A stretch of 64,000 nt of DNA from Verrucomicrobiota bacterium (GTDB lineage Bacteria > Verrucomicrobiota > Verrucomicrobiia > Limisphaerales > JACRJZ01). Location: contig JACRJZ010000041.1 of the NCBI GenBank assembly GCA_016219875.1, forward strand, positions 186,001 to 250,000, written 5' to 3'. The position numbers and the translations under genes are program-made. The notes beneath the pieces were generated by a model. It was not told the origin of the DNA and did not search any database. It saw nothing but the letters and a program-made list of their open reading frames with translations. Positions 1-10,368 of this stretch are shown one piece after another. The stretch's first letter is position 1. Each line of letters begins with the position of its first letter.

Positions 1-2017
1 AGATGGCGACGGAGCCGGGAGGATAGGAAGCTTGGCGTGGTGCCACCTCGACCGTCCCGCCTCCGGTCGCGCTTGTCTGAAGCGAGTGGTGGACAGTCAG
101 CACGACGACCGCACTGGTTACCGCGCCTTCCACATTCGTCACCACCAACGTGTAGTTGCCAGCATCGCTCGTCCTGACGAACGGAAGGAAGAGCGCCGCA
201 TTCGTGGTCTCGGCGATGCCCACGCCGCTCTTTTCCCAGCGGAAACTGAGCGGCAGTGCACCAAACGGTCGAGCCGTCAGGACCAAGTTTATTCCCGCGA
301 TGACAGTCTGGTTGGAAGCAGAAGTCAGGACGACTTGGGGTGGTCCCGCCCAGACCAATTCGAAGGCGCCAATATCGGGAGCAATCCCTTGCGGGCGAGC
401 CACCCCGCGCTGATCAGAAGCGGGCGCGTCTTGCGGGTCTCCTCCATCGACGGCTGGGCTGTCCGGCGCCAAAGCACACGTAGCGGTGGGGCCGCCATTC
501 GTCTGAAGCGGTCTGATCTTCGCGTCCACGTTGGCCAGGTCAGTGGCCGCCAGGGCACTCACGGCGACGTCATACGGCAGGATGTTGTGACCCTCACTCG
601 TGGCCCCGCGTGTAGGCATGATGTGGTCGAGCCAGATCGTGCTGCGCAGCCTGAAGGAAGCCGCATTTCCCGATGCGTAGTAGAGACCATCGCCAAGAGA
701 ATTGCCATACGCTGAATAGCCACACAATGCGGACGAGCAACCGGGAGCGCCCCTTGTGGCTCGATTGGAAGCGACGGTGCAGGAGGACAAAGCCACGAGG
801 CCATTGCTCACCCAGAACCCTCCCCCTGTGGCATCGCCGCCCTGACCGCACCCGCCACCAGGAGGAAATGGATACTCGACATGAACGCCGACTCCACCCT
901 CCCCTCCTTTCGCTTGGTTGCTGTCGATGGTGCAGTTGACCATGGTGATGTTTCCGCCCCACGCAGCCAGACCGCCCCCAAACGCCTTTCCACCAAGGCC
1001 ACCGCAACTCCCAGGGCGCTGGTTGTCTCCTCCACGACCTCCCTCCGCCTGGTTGGCGCTCACAGTGCAACCGACCAGATTCAGGCTTCCGCCTTCTACA
1101 TAGAACCCGCCTCCCCAGCCGTCACTGCCTGAGCCGCCATACAAGCCAGACGCGACTCCTTCCACTCCCGAAGCGCGATTGCCAAGGATCTCGCTGTTGG
1201 CAAGGGTCAATGCACCTCCCCGAGCGTAAACAGCACCGCCGCAGGCGGCATAGGAACCGAAGGGGCCGAAAATAGGGTTCCAACAGATCGTGCCCCCCAC
1301 TGTGTTTCCAGAAAAAGCGCTGTTCGTCACCGCAACCGAACCACCCTCAATACACAAGGCTCCACCACAGTTGCTACCACCCCGGAAAACCAAGGGGCTC
1401 GACGGGCATGATGCCCCCCAGGCGTGGTTGCTGGCAAACAGGGAGTCGAGGACCACAAGCTGGCCTTGGCTGTAAACCGCTCCGCCCTGACCAACCGAAC
1501 AGATGTTGTTCAGAAAAACGCAGTTTGAAATCGTCAGGCTTCCCAAGTTCCGCACGCCCCCACCGTTCGTCACGCTGTTCCGGCCGTGGGCAATCGTCAC
1601 GCCGGAAATCCAGTTGGTGCCGCGGCACGTGAAGATCCCTACCCGGTTGCTTCCACTGATGGTTAGCAGGCCCGGTCCTGGACCGAGGATGGAAGTGTTG
1701 TTGGTCAAGTCTGGAAGAGGTTGCGACAGTGAGATGACACCCGTGCCGATCGAGAACACGATTCGCCCGCCACCACTCTGCGCGGCGTCAGCCAACGCAC
1801 TCCGCAACGAACCGGCCCCGGAATCGCTAAGGGTGGTCACCCAAAACTCGGCTCCCATCGAACCGCCTGCCATGAGCCATACGATCAAGAAGAGCCAAGC
1901 CCCACTCCACAGGACTCGTCGTCGAGAGCGCCAGCCGGTGATCGCAACTGAGCACTCGCATGATCCCTCCTGCGTTGGGGCAGCAGAGTGCTCTTCCAAA
2001 CCGCCCCAGTTTGACAT
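1..2017 (-). CDS. secreted right-handed beta-helix protein with Ig-like domain (3' end outside window)
   Basis: The reverse strand is open from 2017 to the left edge (about 672 codons, no stop), so this is the 5' part of a larger gene. I translated it by hand. An Arg-rich stretch is followed by a hydrophobic segment (WLFLIVWLMAGG) and then the mature start GAEFWVTTLSDSGAGSLRSA. Next come many glycine-rich units of the type GGAVY...L.NS.F..N, typical of polymorphic outer-membrane/parallel beta-helix repeats. A closing DGGDP...SDQRGVARP...DIGAFE module is the choice-of-anchor Q type. An Ig-like domain (SFRWEKSG...DAGNYTLVVTN) follows, and the window ends in what looks like an InlB B-type repeat (GGGTVEVAP). 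Likely a surface or secreted protein; ligand unknown. ATG 2017 is the farthest in-frame start; ATG 1873 would cut into the signal peptide. Confidence 0.8.
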   Translation of the reverse strand, partial: MSNWGGLEEHSAAPTQEGSCECSVAITGWRSRRRVLWSGAWLFLIVWLMAGGSMGAEFWVTTLSDSGAGSLRSALADAAQSGGGRIVFSIGTGVISLSQPLPDLTNNTSILGPGPGLLTISGSNRVGIFTCRGTNWISGVTIAHGRNSVTNGGGVRNLGSLTISNCVFLNNICSVGQGGAVYSQGQLVVLDSLFASNHAWGASCPSSPLVFRGGSNCGGALCIEGGSVAVTNSAFSGNTVGGTICWNPIFGPFGSYAACGGAVYARGGALTLANSEILGNRASGVEGVASGLYGGSGSDGWGGGFYVEGGSLNLVGCTVSANQAEGGRGGDNQRPGSCGGLGGKAFGGGLAAWGGNITMVNCTIDSNQAKGGEGGVGVHVEYPFPPGGGCGQGGDATGGGFWVSNGLVALSSCTVASNRATRGAPGCSSALCGYSAYGNSLGDGLYYASGNAASFRLRSTIWLDHIMPTRGATSEGHNILPYDVAVSALAATDLANVDAKIRPLQTNGGPTATCALAPDSPAVDGGDPQDAPASDQRGVARPQGIAPDIGAFELVWAGPPQVVLTSASNQTVIAGINLVLTARPFGALPLSFRWEKSGVGIAETTNAALFLPFVRTSDAGNYTLVVTNVEGAVTSAVVVLTVHHSLQTSATGGGTVEVAPRQASYPPGSVAI

Positions 2018-2207
2018 CCTTTGGCATCGCATGGTTGACATCTACCCAGAACACCTCGCGATGGCGAGTCAATTCTCTTCAAGCTCACCTGAGCACCTCG
2101 ATGCAGTCGTCGCGCAAAATCAGGGCAGAACGCAGATTGAAATCTGAAGCGGCTCCTCCCAATCAGCGTTCCGCCCTGATTTCGCGTGGGAAACCTCTGT
2201 GCGACGG

Positions 2208-3410
2208 TCATCGTTTCGCGTGGGCCGCTTCGTAGAGCCCTCGAAAGTCCGCCGCGTCCACCGTGCGCGGATTGAATTGCGCGGTCCATTGCTGGGCCGC
2301 TTCTTCCGCCAGGGATGGGAGGTGCTCCGGTTTCACGCCGCAGTCGTTCAGCGAAGGGGGCATCGCCGCCAGCGTCAGCAGCGATTGCAGATGCGCCGCC
2401 AGCCGTCCCGCCGCGGCACCGGAAGCTTCCGTTGAGGAACAGACCCCGGCGTTGACCGCCAAGTCCGCATACGTGCGCGAAACCTCCGGGTCGCGGGCGT
2501 TGAAACGCACCACGTGCGGCAGCAGCATTCCCACGGCCTGGCCGTGGATGAGGCCAAAGCGCGCGGTCAGCGGGTTCGCGGCGGAGTGGGCCGCGCCCAA
2601 CATGCTGTTCTCGATGGCGGTGCCGGCCCACGCTGCGCCCAGGAGCATATGGCTGCGAGCCTCCAGATCGTCGGGCGAAGCCAGCACGCGCGGCAGGCCG
2701 GCGACGAGAAGTTTAAACGCCTCGCGTGAAAAGACCAGCGACAGTGCCGTGCGCCTGCGCGTGACGGCGGTTTCGACCGCGTGAGCGATGGCGTCGATGC
2801 CCGTGCAAGCCGTGACCCGCGCCGGTTGCGAAAGGGTGAGCGCCGGATCGAGGATCGCGACCCGCGCCGCGGCCTTGGGATCGCCGCACGCCATTTTCTG
2901 ATGGGTGCGTTCGTCGGTGATGAGGGCGAACGACTGACACTCGCTGCCCGTGCCGCCGGTGGTGGGAATCGCGATCAACGGCAGCATCGGGAGCTTCGCT
3001 TTGCCGACGCCCCAGTAGTCCTGCATCCGCCCGCCGTTCGTGAGAAGGAAGTTGCAGCCCTTCGCCGTGTCCAGGCTGCTCCCACCGCCGAGGCCGATGA
3101 TGGCGTCGATGCCGGCCGCGCGCGCGAACGCCACACACTTGTCCACGCAACGAGTGGAAGGGTTCTCCTCGACTTGGTCGTAGCACACCGCCGACACGCC
3201 GGCGGCCTCCAACGCGTGGCGCACGCGATCAGCGTGCCCGGCCGCAACGATGCCGCGATCCGTGACGAGCAGGGCCTTCTTCGCGGAAAGCTCCCGCGCC
3301 AGTTCGCCCGCGCGCTCGACGGCGCCGACGCCGAACACCAAGCGCGTCCGCGGCTGGTGGTCAAATGATCCCAGCGGCGGCAGGGCGATGTCCGAAGTCG
3401 GCGAAGTCAT
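2208..3410 (-). CDS. iron-containing alcohol dehydrogenase
   Basis: 400 residues, the normal length for group III Fe-dependent alcohol dehydrogenases, which are cytoplasmic NAD(P)-linked oxidoreductases. The N-terminal half has the dinucleotide-binding loop GLGGGSSLDTAKG and the IPTTGGTGSE signature. The C-terminal helical half has the metal ligands in family order: Asp and His in TGIDAIAHAVE, His in GAAHSAANPL, and His in HGQAVGMLLPHV. Substrate cannot be read from sequence; close families include lactaldehyde, 1,3-propanediol and hydroxybutyrate dehydrogenases. It is divergently arranged with mrp across 116 bp, which probably holds both promoters, and does not look operonic with the beta-helix gene downstream. 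Confidence 0.92.
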   Translation of the reverse strand: MTSPTSDIALPPLGSFDHQPRTRLVFGVGAVERAGELARELSAKKALLVTDRGIVAAGHADRVRHALEAAGVSAVCYDQVEENPSTRCVDKCVAFARAAGIDAIIGLGGGSSLDTAKGCNFLLTNGGRMQDYWGVGKAKLPMLPLIAIPTTGGTGSECQSFALITDERTHQKMACGDPKAAARVAILDPALTLSQPARVTACTGIDAIAHAVETAVTRRRTALSLVFSREAFKLLVAGLPRVLASPDDLEARSHMLLGAAWAGTAIENSMLGAAHSAANPLTARFGLIHGQAVGMLLPHVVRFNARDPEVSRTYADLAVNAGVCSSTEASGAAAGRLAAHLQSLLTLAAMPPSLNDCGVKPEHLPSLAEEAAQQWTAQFNPRTVDAADFRGLYEAAHAKR

Positions 3411-3526
3411 GTTCGCGTCGCGGGGAGGCTAGTTCGAATGGCTCCACTTTGCAAAGCGGCGAAAGTCAGGATTCCGGTTGCGCCGCGCCGGAGCCGTGGT
3501 AAAGCTCCGCTGGTCTTGATTGCTCC

Positions 3527-4573
3527 ATGATTACGCAAGAAACCGTCATCAACGCGCTGAAGTCGGTGAAATATCCGGGTTACTCCCGGGACATCGTGTC
3601 GTTCGGCTTGGTCAAACACGCCGCCGCCAGCAACGGCGCGGTCAGCGTCGAAATCCAGCTCACTTCCGCCAACGCGGAAACCGCGCAGCAGATTCAGCAC
3701 GACTCCGAGCAAGTCCTGAAAGCTCTTCCCGGAGTCAGCCGGGTGGAGGTGGCCGTGCGCATGCCCGGCGCCCAAACCGCGCCCGCGCCGACGCAGAGCG
3801 CCTGGGCCAGCCAGCTTCGCCTCCCTGGCGTCAAGCGCGTCATCGCCGTGGCCAGCGGCAAAGGCGGCGTCGGCAAATCGACCTGCTCGGTCAACCTCGC
3901 CTGCGCCTTGCAGCGGCTCGGGGCCAAAGTCGGCCTGCTGGACTGCGACATCTACGGCCCGACGATTCCGCTGATGATGGGCGTCCACCAGCGGCCGACC
4001 GTGAGTGCGGACGAGAAGCTTGTTCCGCCCAGCAACTACGGGGTCAAGCTCATGAGCATCGGCTTCCTGCTCGACAGCGACACGCCGGTGATCTGGCGCG
4101 GGCCGATGATCGTGAAAACCATCCAGCAATTCCTGCACGCCGTGGAGTGGGGCGAACTTGACTACCTGCTGGTGGACCTGCCGCCCGGCACCGGCGACGC
4201 GCAACTCACCCTTTGCCAGAACACCCCGCTCGATGGCGGCGTGGTTGTCACCACTCCGCAGGAGGCTTCGCTGGGCGTGGTGCGCAAAGGCATCAAGATG
4301 TTCGAGAAGGTCAACGTGCCGATCCTCGGCCTCGTGGAGAACATGAGTTACTTCATCACCCCCACCGGCGACCGCGTCCACATCTTCGGCCACGGCGGCG
4401 GCAAACAGGAAGCCGCGCGGCAGAACGTCCCGTTCCTGGGCGAGGTGCCGATCTACACGGCCATCCGCGAAGGCGGCGACAAGGGCCAACCGGTCGTCTG
4501 CACGCACCCGGACGCGCCGGAAGGGCAGGCGTTTTTCCAGATCGCCAAGGCTCTCAAGAGCCGGTTCGAGTGA
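3527..4573 (+). CDS. mrp: Mrp/ApbC-type P-loop ATPase (iron-sulfur cluster carrier family)
   Basis: 348 residues with an N-terminal MIP18/DUF59-like domain (about 1-80) and a C-terminal Mrp/NBP35 ParA-like ATPase. The deviant Walker A GKGGVGKST is at 111-119, followed by LLDCDIYGPTIPLMMG; the switch region is DLPPGTGDAQLT. Family members bind and transfer Fe-S clusters in the cytosol. Odd: the CxxC that bridges the cluster between two protomers normally sits just after ENMSYF. Here residues 271-292 read ENMSYF-ITPTGDRVHIFGHGGG with no cysteine, closer to HCF101-like proteins. Cluster binding must use other ligands or be lost. ATG 3527 gives the standard family start. Confidence 0.93.
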   Translation: MITQETVINALKSVKYPGYSRDIVSFGLVKHAAASNGAVSVEIQLTSANAETAQQIQHDSEQVLKALPGVSRVEVAVRMPGAQTAPAPTQSAWASQLRLPGVKRVIAVASGKGGVGKSTCSVNLACALQRLGAKVGLLDCDIYGPTIPLMMGVHQRPTVSADEKLVPPSNYGVKLMSIGFLLDSDTPVIWRGPMIVKTIQQFLHAVEWGELDYLLVDLPPGTGDAQLTLCQNTPLDGGVVVTTPQEASLGVVRKGIKMFEKVNVPILGLVENMSYFITPTGDRVHIFGHGGGKQEAARQNVPFLGEVPIYTAIREGGDKGQPVVCTHPDAPEGQAFFQIAKALKSRFE

Positions 4574-4667
4574 ACGGCGGGTCTCGCGGATGGGCTGAAG
4601 CTTTGACGTGAAAACGAAGGCGGCCGTGGCCGGAAAGACCGCGCCTTCCGAGGCAATTGCCGAACCT

Positions 4668-4722
4668 GTAGCAGCCGACGTGAGGAGGCTCAAACTTCAA
4701 GCCTCCTCATGCCGGCTGCTAC
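4668..4722. repeat. palindromic repeat, family R1 (short-loop copy)
   Basis: Inverted repeat with arms GTAGCAGCCGACGTGAGGAG and its near complement (CTCCTCATGCCGGCTGCTAC) around a short loop. It lies in the 311-bp gap between mrp and the small gene at 4885, where nothing else was seen. The same arms recur at 5821, 8782 and 27227. Confidence 0.9.
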
Positions 4723-4884
4723 AGTTCTGAAAGAGGCTCTTCCGCCTCGATTTCCGGCGCCTTGCCACCCCAGCACAATGGGCTTGGCGTCCGCTCCGGC
4801 CACAATTAGTTGTGGCGAAAAAATCTGTTGTCACGTCGAAGCGTGATGCTACATTCCGCCGCGACCACAGACGAAACGACAGGC

Positions 4885-5115
4885 ATGTCGATTATGACGA
4901 CAGAAACCACCGGTGGGACCGGCATGATGAAGAACTCGACGCTCTACCGCGAGTTCCAGGCGGAGCGTGAAGAAATCCTGAAGCACAAGTGGATTGAATC
5001 CGAGAAGGCGGGCCACGATATCGGCTTTGAACGCGCCCTCACCGACTGGATCATCAAGCATCGTTCCAAGTGGCGCAAGGCCCGCCAGAGTGCGACGGCC
5101 AACCCGGCCAGTTGA
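4885..5115 (+). CDS. small conserved-looking hypothetical protein
   Basis: 76 residues from ATG 4885; ATGs at 4894, 4924 and 4927 are also possible, and the compact domain begins at KNSTLYREFQAEREEIL. The body is charged and helical, with the pattern LKHKWIESEKAGHDIGFERA and a basic C-terminus (KHRSKWRKARQ). That pattern resembles the tail of DUF4032-type proteins, but this is recall rather than a search. No signal peptide or membrane segment. It stands between mrp and pyrR with gaps on both sides, so it is probably monocistronic. Function unknown. Confidence 0.6.
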   Translation: MSIMTTETTGGTGMMKNSTLYREFQAEREEILKHKWIESEKAGHDIGFERALTDWIIKHRSKWRKARQSATANPAS

Positions 5116-5259
5116 TTCCTCTTTTTTCCTTTAAGGCGATCCGGCGAGGTCGCCAAGGAACTCTTTCCCTTTCCCCAAAAAGCGCCGACGAGCCAGGCAT
5201 CTGATCATTGAGCATTGTCTCGGTCCTTGAACTCTCCATTTCCCCTTCCGCTTCCCGCC

Positions 5260-5799
5260 ATGTCCCAGCCCTCCATCATCCTCAGCGCCGCGGCCATTCA
5301 TCGGGCCTTGACCCGCATCGCCCACGAAATCGCGGAGCGCAACGAAACGAACCATCACGTGGCCCTGGTGGGCATTCAGCGTGGCGGAGTGTTCCTGGCC
5401 CAGCGGCTGGCCGAACTGCTCCACGGGATTTGGGGCACGGCGATTCCCGTGGGGGCGCTGGACGTGACGATGCACCGGGATGATCTCGACCAGCGGCTGG
5501 TGCCTCACGTCCATCCGACCTCGGTGCCCTTCGACATCACCGGCAAGACCGTCGTGCTGGTGGACGACGTGCTCTTCAGCGGGCGCACGGTGCGCGCGGC
5601 GCTCGATGCCCTCAACGATCTCGGCCGTCCCCGCTGCGTCCAACTCGCGGTGTTGGTGGATCGCGGCCATCGCGAACTTCCGATCAAGGCCGACTTCGTG
5701 GGCAAGAACGTGCCCACCGCCCTCAAGGAAACCATCAGCGTCAGTCTCAAAGAAATGTCTGGAGAGGACGTCGTCACGCTGGAGAAAAGCGGCGAATAA
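5260..5799 (+). CDS. pyrR: PyrR-type uracil phosphoribosyltransferase / pyrimidine regulator
   Basis: 179 residues from ATG 5260, matching the usual PyrR length; an in-frame ATG at 5215 would add 15 unconserved residues. The PRPP-binding loop [21 protein letters not shown] is the family signature. [13 protein letters not shown] and the segment [12 protein letters not shown] are typical of PyrR rather than of plain Upp or Hpt enzymes. Known PyrR proteins bind pyr mRNA leaders and convert uracil plus PRPP to UMP. No pyr genes or attenuator-like leader are visible beside it, so here the enzymatic role or a distant target is more likely. Confidence 0.9.
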   Translation: MSQPSIILSAAAIHRALTRIAHEIAERNETNHHVALVGIQRGGVFLAQRLAELLHGIWGTAIPVGALDVTMHRDDLDQRLVPHVHPTSVPFDITGKTVVLVDDVLFSGRTVRAALDALNDLGRPRCVQLAVLVDRGHRELPIKADFVGKNVPTALKETISVSLKEMSGEDVVTLEKSGE

Positions 5800-5820
5800 C
5801 TGCAGTGATTTCAAAATCCC

Positions 5821-6567
<747 letters not shown>

Positions 6568-6620
6568 GGCCGGAACGTAAGCCCGGCCATGAAACGTGAC
6601 AAGCAGGCTTTGACGCCGTT

Positions 6621-7934
<1,314 letters not shown>

Positions 7935-8049
7935 TCAGTGCTTTGGTTTCAGGTTGTTGTTCAGCCAAAAGTGAGGCGGCAGTTTAGAAACGAGGCGGGG
8001 CGAGTCAAGGTTGGCGTGCGGCCTCGGCAACCCGGTTTCCGCCCGCCGC

Positions 8050-8469
8050 TCAGACAGTCGCACTCGCCCACGGATTCACCACCGGCACGCCGGGGGAATC
8101 GTCGGTGTTCCGGCTGACCACGGTGAAGCCATGCACCCATGCCGTCGCCGCAACCAAGCTGTCCAGCGCGGGTGGTTTGCGCCCAGCTTGCTGCTGGGCG
8201 GCATAGTATTTGCCCCAAGCCAGCGCCACCGCTTGATCGACCGGGAGGACGCGTCCGGAGAAAACTTCCAGCACTTCCTTGAACCACTTCTCCAGGGCGG
8301 CGCGCTTGCGGCTCTCCGGATACAGCGAGATGCCTTTCTGGAGTTCGCCCAGCGTCAAGACGGAGACGTGGAGTTGCGCCTCGTGTTCCTCCAGCCACGT
8401 CAACACGCGTTTGTCGGGTTTTTTATACGTGGACTCGGAAAGGACTTTGGCGTCCACGAGGTAGCTCAT
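8050..8469 (-). CDS. PIN-domain (VapC-like) toxin ribonuclease
   Basis: 139 residues from ATG 8469, which overlaps the antitoxin stop (ATGA). PIN acidic residues are seen in MSYLVDAKVLSE, in the GELQKGI segment, in ALDSLVAATA and in the C-terminal SRNTDD. VapC-type toxins cleave tRNA or rRNA; the target here is unknown. A longer reading frame upstream of 8469 overlaps the antitoxin in another frame and is not real. Forms a type II toxin-antitoxin operon with the gene at 8466-8711. Confidence 0.9.
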   Translation of the reverse strand: MSYLVDAKVLSESTYKKPDKRVLTWLEEHEAQLHVSVLTLGELQKGISLYPESRKRAALEKWFKEVLEVFSGRVLPVDQAVALAWGKYYAAQQQAGRKPPALDSLVAATAWVHGFTVVSRNTDDSPGVPVVNPWASATV

Positions 8470-8711
8470 AGCGCCACGTCGCGAGGCGTGTCCTTGACGC
8501 GGGACAGTCGCAGATCCTTCACCGGGCAGGCCCGCAGCACTTCTACCAGTTTCTTGCGGCGTGGACGGATGCGCTGGTAGTCCGAAGCCGACAGCACCAC
8601 CACGGCCGGCTTTCCGTGGCGCGTGATGGTCTGCGCCCCCTGCTTCAGCGCGTTCTCCACGACCTGGCTGAGCTGGTTTTTCGCTTCCTGCAACTGCCAC
8701 GTATTCGCCAT
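8466..8711 (-). CDS. Phd/YefM-type antitoxin
   Basis: 81 residues. The N-terminus WQLQEAKNQLSQVVENAL followed by ITRHGKPAVVVLSASDYQRI is the classic Phd/YefM DNA-binding fold; the basic C-terminus would wrap the toxin. It precedes the PIN toxin with a four-base stop/start overlap. Such antitoxins normally repress their own promoter, here expected just upstream of 8711. Confidence 0.92.
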   Translation of the reverse strand: MANTWQLQEAKNQLSQVVENALKQGAQTITRHGKPAVVVLSASDYQRIRPRRKKLVEVLRACPVKDLRLSRVKDTPRDVAL

Positions 8712-8781
8712 GCCGGAAAGCTACCGAAGGGTCCTGGCCTGTCTAGCCAGAATTCGTGTCGGAAGAGCTTCTTTCAAAACC

Positions 8782-8875
8782 GTAGCAGCCGACGTGAGGA
8801 GGCTCACTCTTTGAATCCGAAATCTGAAATCTGAAATCTGAAATCAAGACAGAGCCTCCTCACGTCGGCTGCTAC
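8782..8875. repeat. palindromic repeat R1 with a heptanucleotide array in its loop
   Basis: Perfect 24-base arms (GTAGCAGCCGACGTGAGGAG plus GCTC and complement). The loop holds a 7-base tandem array, GAAATCT repeated about four times (8812-8846). It separates the toxin-antitoxin operon from the 3' end of apbE; nothing else is seen in the 238-bp gap. Confidence 0.93.
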
Positions 8876-8949
8876 GGGGTTTTGAAATCGCCTCGGAAGA
8901 GACAGTTTCAAAAAGCCCTTGGTTGTCGCGGCGCCACCGCTGGCACAGA

Positions 8950-10242
8950 TCACGGCCCATCCGCCACTTTGAATCCAGTCATGCCCGTGAATCGCGAACT
9001 GGGATTCAGGCGGAACTTGTTGTCGGCCTCGCGGATCGTGAAGAGGGCGGCGGCGTTGGTGTAAGACTCGATCAAGTGCAGGCCCTCCTCCAAGCCGAGG
9101 ACGAACAGCGTGGTATCCAGCGCGTCCGTGGTCAGGCAGTTGTCCGCCACCACCGAGACGCTGCCGAGGTTGTGCTGCACTGGACGCCCGCTCCGCGGAT
9201 CGAAGATGTGGCCTTGCGGGCGGCCCTGGGTGTTCAGGAAAAACCTCTGATAGTCGCCGGCGGTCGAAACCGCTTGGCCGGAAAGCGCGAGCACCGTCAC
9301 CAGCGGGTCGCCGGGCCGCCACTCCAGCACCGGCGCGGAGATGCCCACCTGCCATTTCTGGCCTTTGGCGTTGTGGCCGTCGGCGAACACGTCGCCGCTG
9401 ATGGACACATAGAGGTTGGTCAAGCCGTGCCGACGCAGCACGCCGGCCATCTCGTCCACGCCGAAGCCCTTGGCGATGGCGCTGAGGTTGAGGGTGAGGC
9501 CGGCGATGTCTTTGCTCAGTTCGTTGTTCGCCGTCAGCGTGAGGTGCTGGCAGCCGGTCTGTTTCATCGCCGCGCGGAGTTCGTCGTCGCTCGGCGTCCG
9601 CCGCATCGTCGTCTTTTCGCCAAAGCCCCAGAGGTTGATGACCGGGCCGAGCGTGGGGTCGAACGCACCGCCAGAACGGCGGTTCAAGTCGAGCGCGAAC
9701 CGCAGCACGCGGGCGAACTCGGGCGAAATCTTGAGGGGTTGGTTGGGCGGAGCGCGGTTGAAGCGCGAGAGTTCGCTATCGGCGATGTAGTGCGACATCT
9801 GGCGGTTCACTTCCTTGAGCCGGTCATCGACTTCCTTCTTGAGCGTGTCGAGGAACGCGGGCGCGAGGTTGGTGCCGGCGATTTTCACCGTGTAAGTGCT
9901 GCCCATCGTCTCGCCGGTCCAGGTGACGAGAGGAAGCTCCGCGGCAGAGAGAAGAGCCAATGGCAGAGGACCGAGGACCGCCAGCAGTCCAAACGCCTGT
10001 TTGAAAAGCCTTCCGAACCGCCGCGTGAGGGCACGCGGCCTACAGGTTCCGGATGAAAGAAAGGCTTCCTGCAGGCCCGGTCCCTTGACCGGGCAAGTTC
10101 TCAAACAGGCTCCACGCCCCCATCGCGAACGGCCGCCGGTGCGCGGCAACTTCCGCTTGAATGGAACTCGCGGCGAAGTCATTGGGCTTCGGTCTAATCG
10201 CTTCGCCATTTCCGCGCGACCCAAGTGTGGTGCAATCGGCAC
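8950..10242 (-). CDS. apbE: ApbE-type FAD:protein FMN transferase
   Basis: Extracytosolic enzyme family that moves FMN from FAD onto a Thr/Ser of target proteins using Mg2+. After a hydrophobic export signal (GLLAVLGPLPLALLSAA) come ETMGSTYTVKI, the helical region RQMSHYIADSELSRFN, INLWGFG, the signature LSAIAKGFGVDEMA, and STAGDYQRFF, HIFDPRSGRPV and TTDALDTTLFVLG, all in ApbE order. The frame runs to 10242, but the first 80 or so residues are repeat-derived and the true start is unclear; ATG 10182 is one alternative. It follows the DUF2271 gene on the same strand after 126 bp, and that protein carries a flavinylation motif, so it is the obvious substrate. Confidence 0.92.
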   Translation of the reverse strand: MPIAPHLGRAEMAKRLDRSPMTSPRVPFKRKLPRTGGRSRWGRGACLRTCPVKGPGLQEAFLSSGTCRPRALTRRFGRLFKQAFGLLAVLGPLPLALLSAAELPLVTWTGETMGSTYTVKIAGTNLAPAFLDTLKKEVDDRLKEVNRQMSHYIADSELSRFNRAPPNQPLKISPEFARVLRFALDLNRRSGGAFDPTLGPVINLWGFGEKTTMRRTPSDDELRAAMKQTGCQHLTLTANNELSKDIAGLTLNLSAIAKGFGVDEMAGVLRRHGLTNLYVSISGDVFADGHNAKGQKWQVGISAPVLEWRPGDPLVTVLALSGQAVSTAGDYQRFFLNTQGRPQGHIFDPRSGRPVQHNLGSVSVVADNCLTTDALDTTLFVLGLEEGLHLIESYTNAAALFTIREADNKFRLNPSSRFTGMTGFKVADGP

Positions 10243-10254
10243 GCCGCCAACGTA

Positions 10255-10360
10255 GGACAGCGTGTCGCGCCTGTCTCACTTTTTCCGCGAAGCCGCCGAA
10301 CATCACGGCGCGCCGGGTGGGCGCCACGTTCGACGGCTCGCGAGGACGCTCGCCCCACCA
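10255..10360. repeat. repeat-derived spacer with family R2 half-palindrome
   Basis: The gap between the DUF2271 gene and apbE contains GTAGGACAGCGTGTCGCGCC followed by TGTCTC, an R2 arm also found as a full palindrome inside leuS (39450-39526). A second GC-rich imperfect palindrome follows (GGTGGGCGCC ... GGCTCGCGAGGACGCTCGCC). No promoter was recognised. Confidence 0.65.
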
Positions 10361-10368
10361 AGGCCCGT

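Noticed and set aside
3407..4693. Long reverse-strand reading frame opposite mrp (428 codons)
   Set aside because: Mirror frame of a high-GC gene. Its translation has no domain and the opposite strand encodes a clear Mrp protein.
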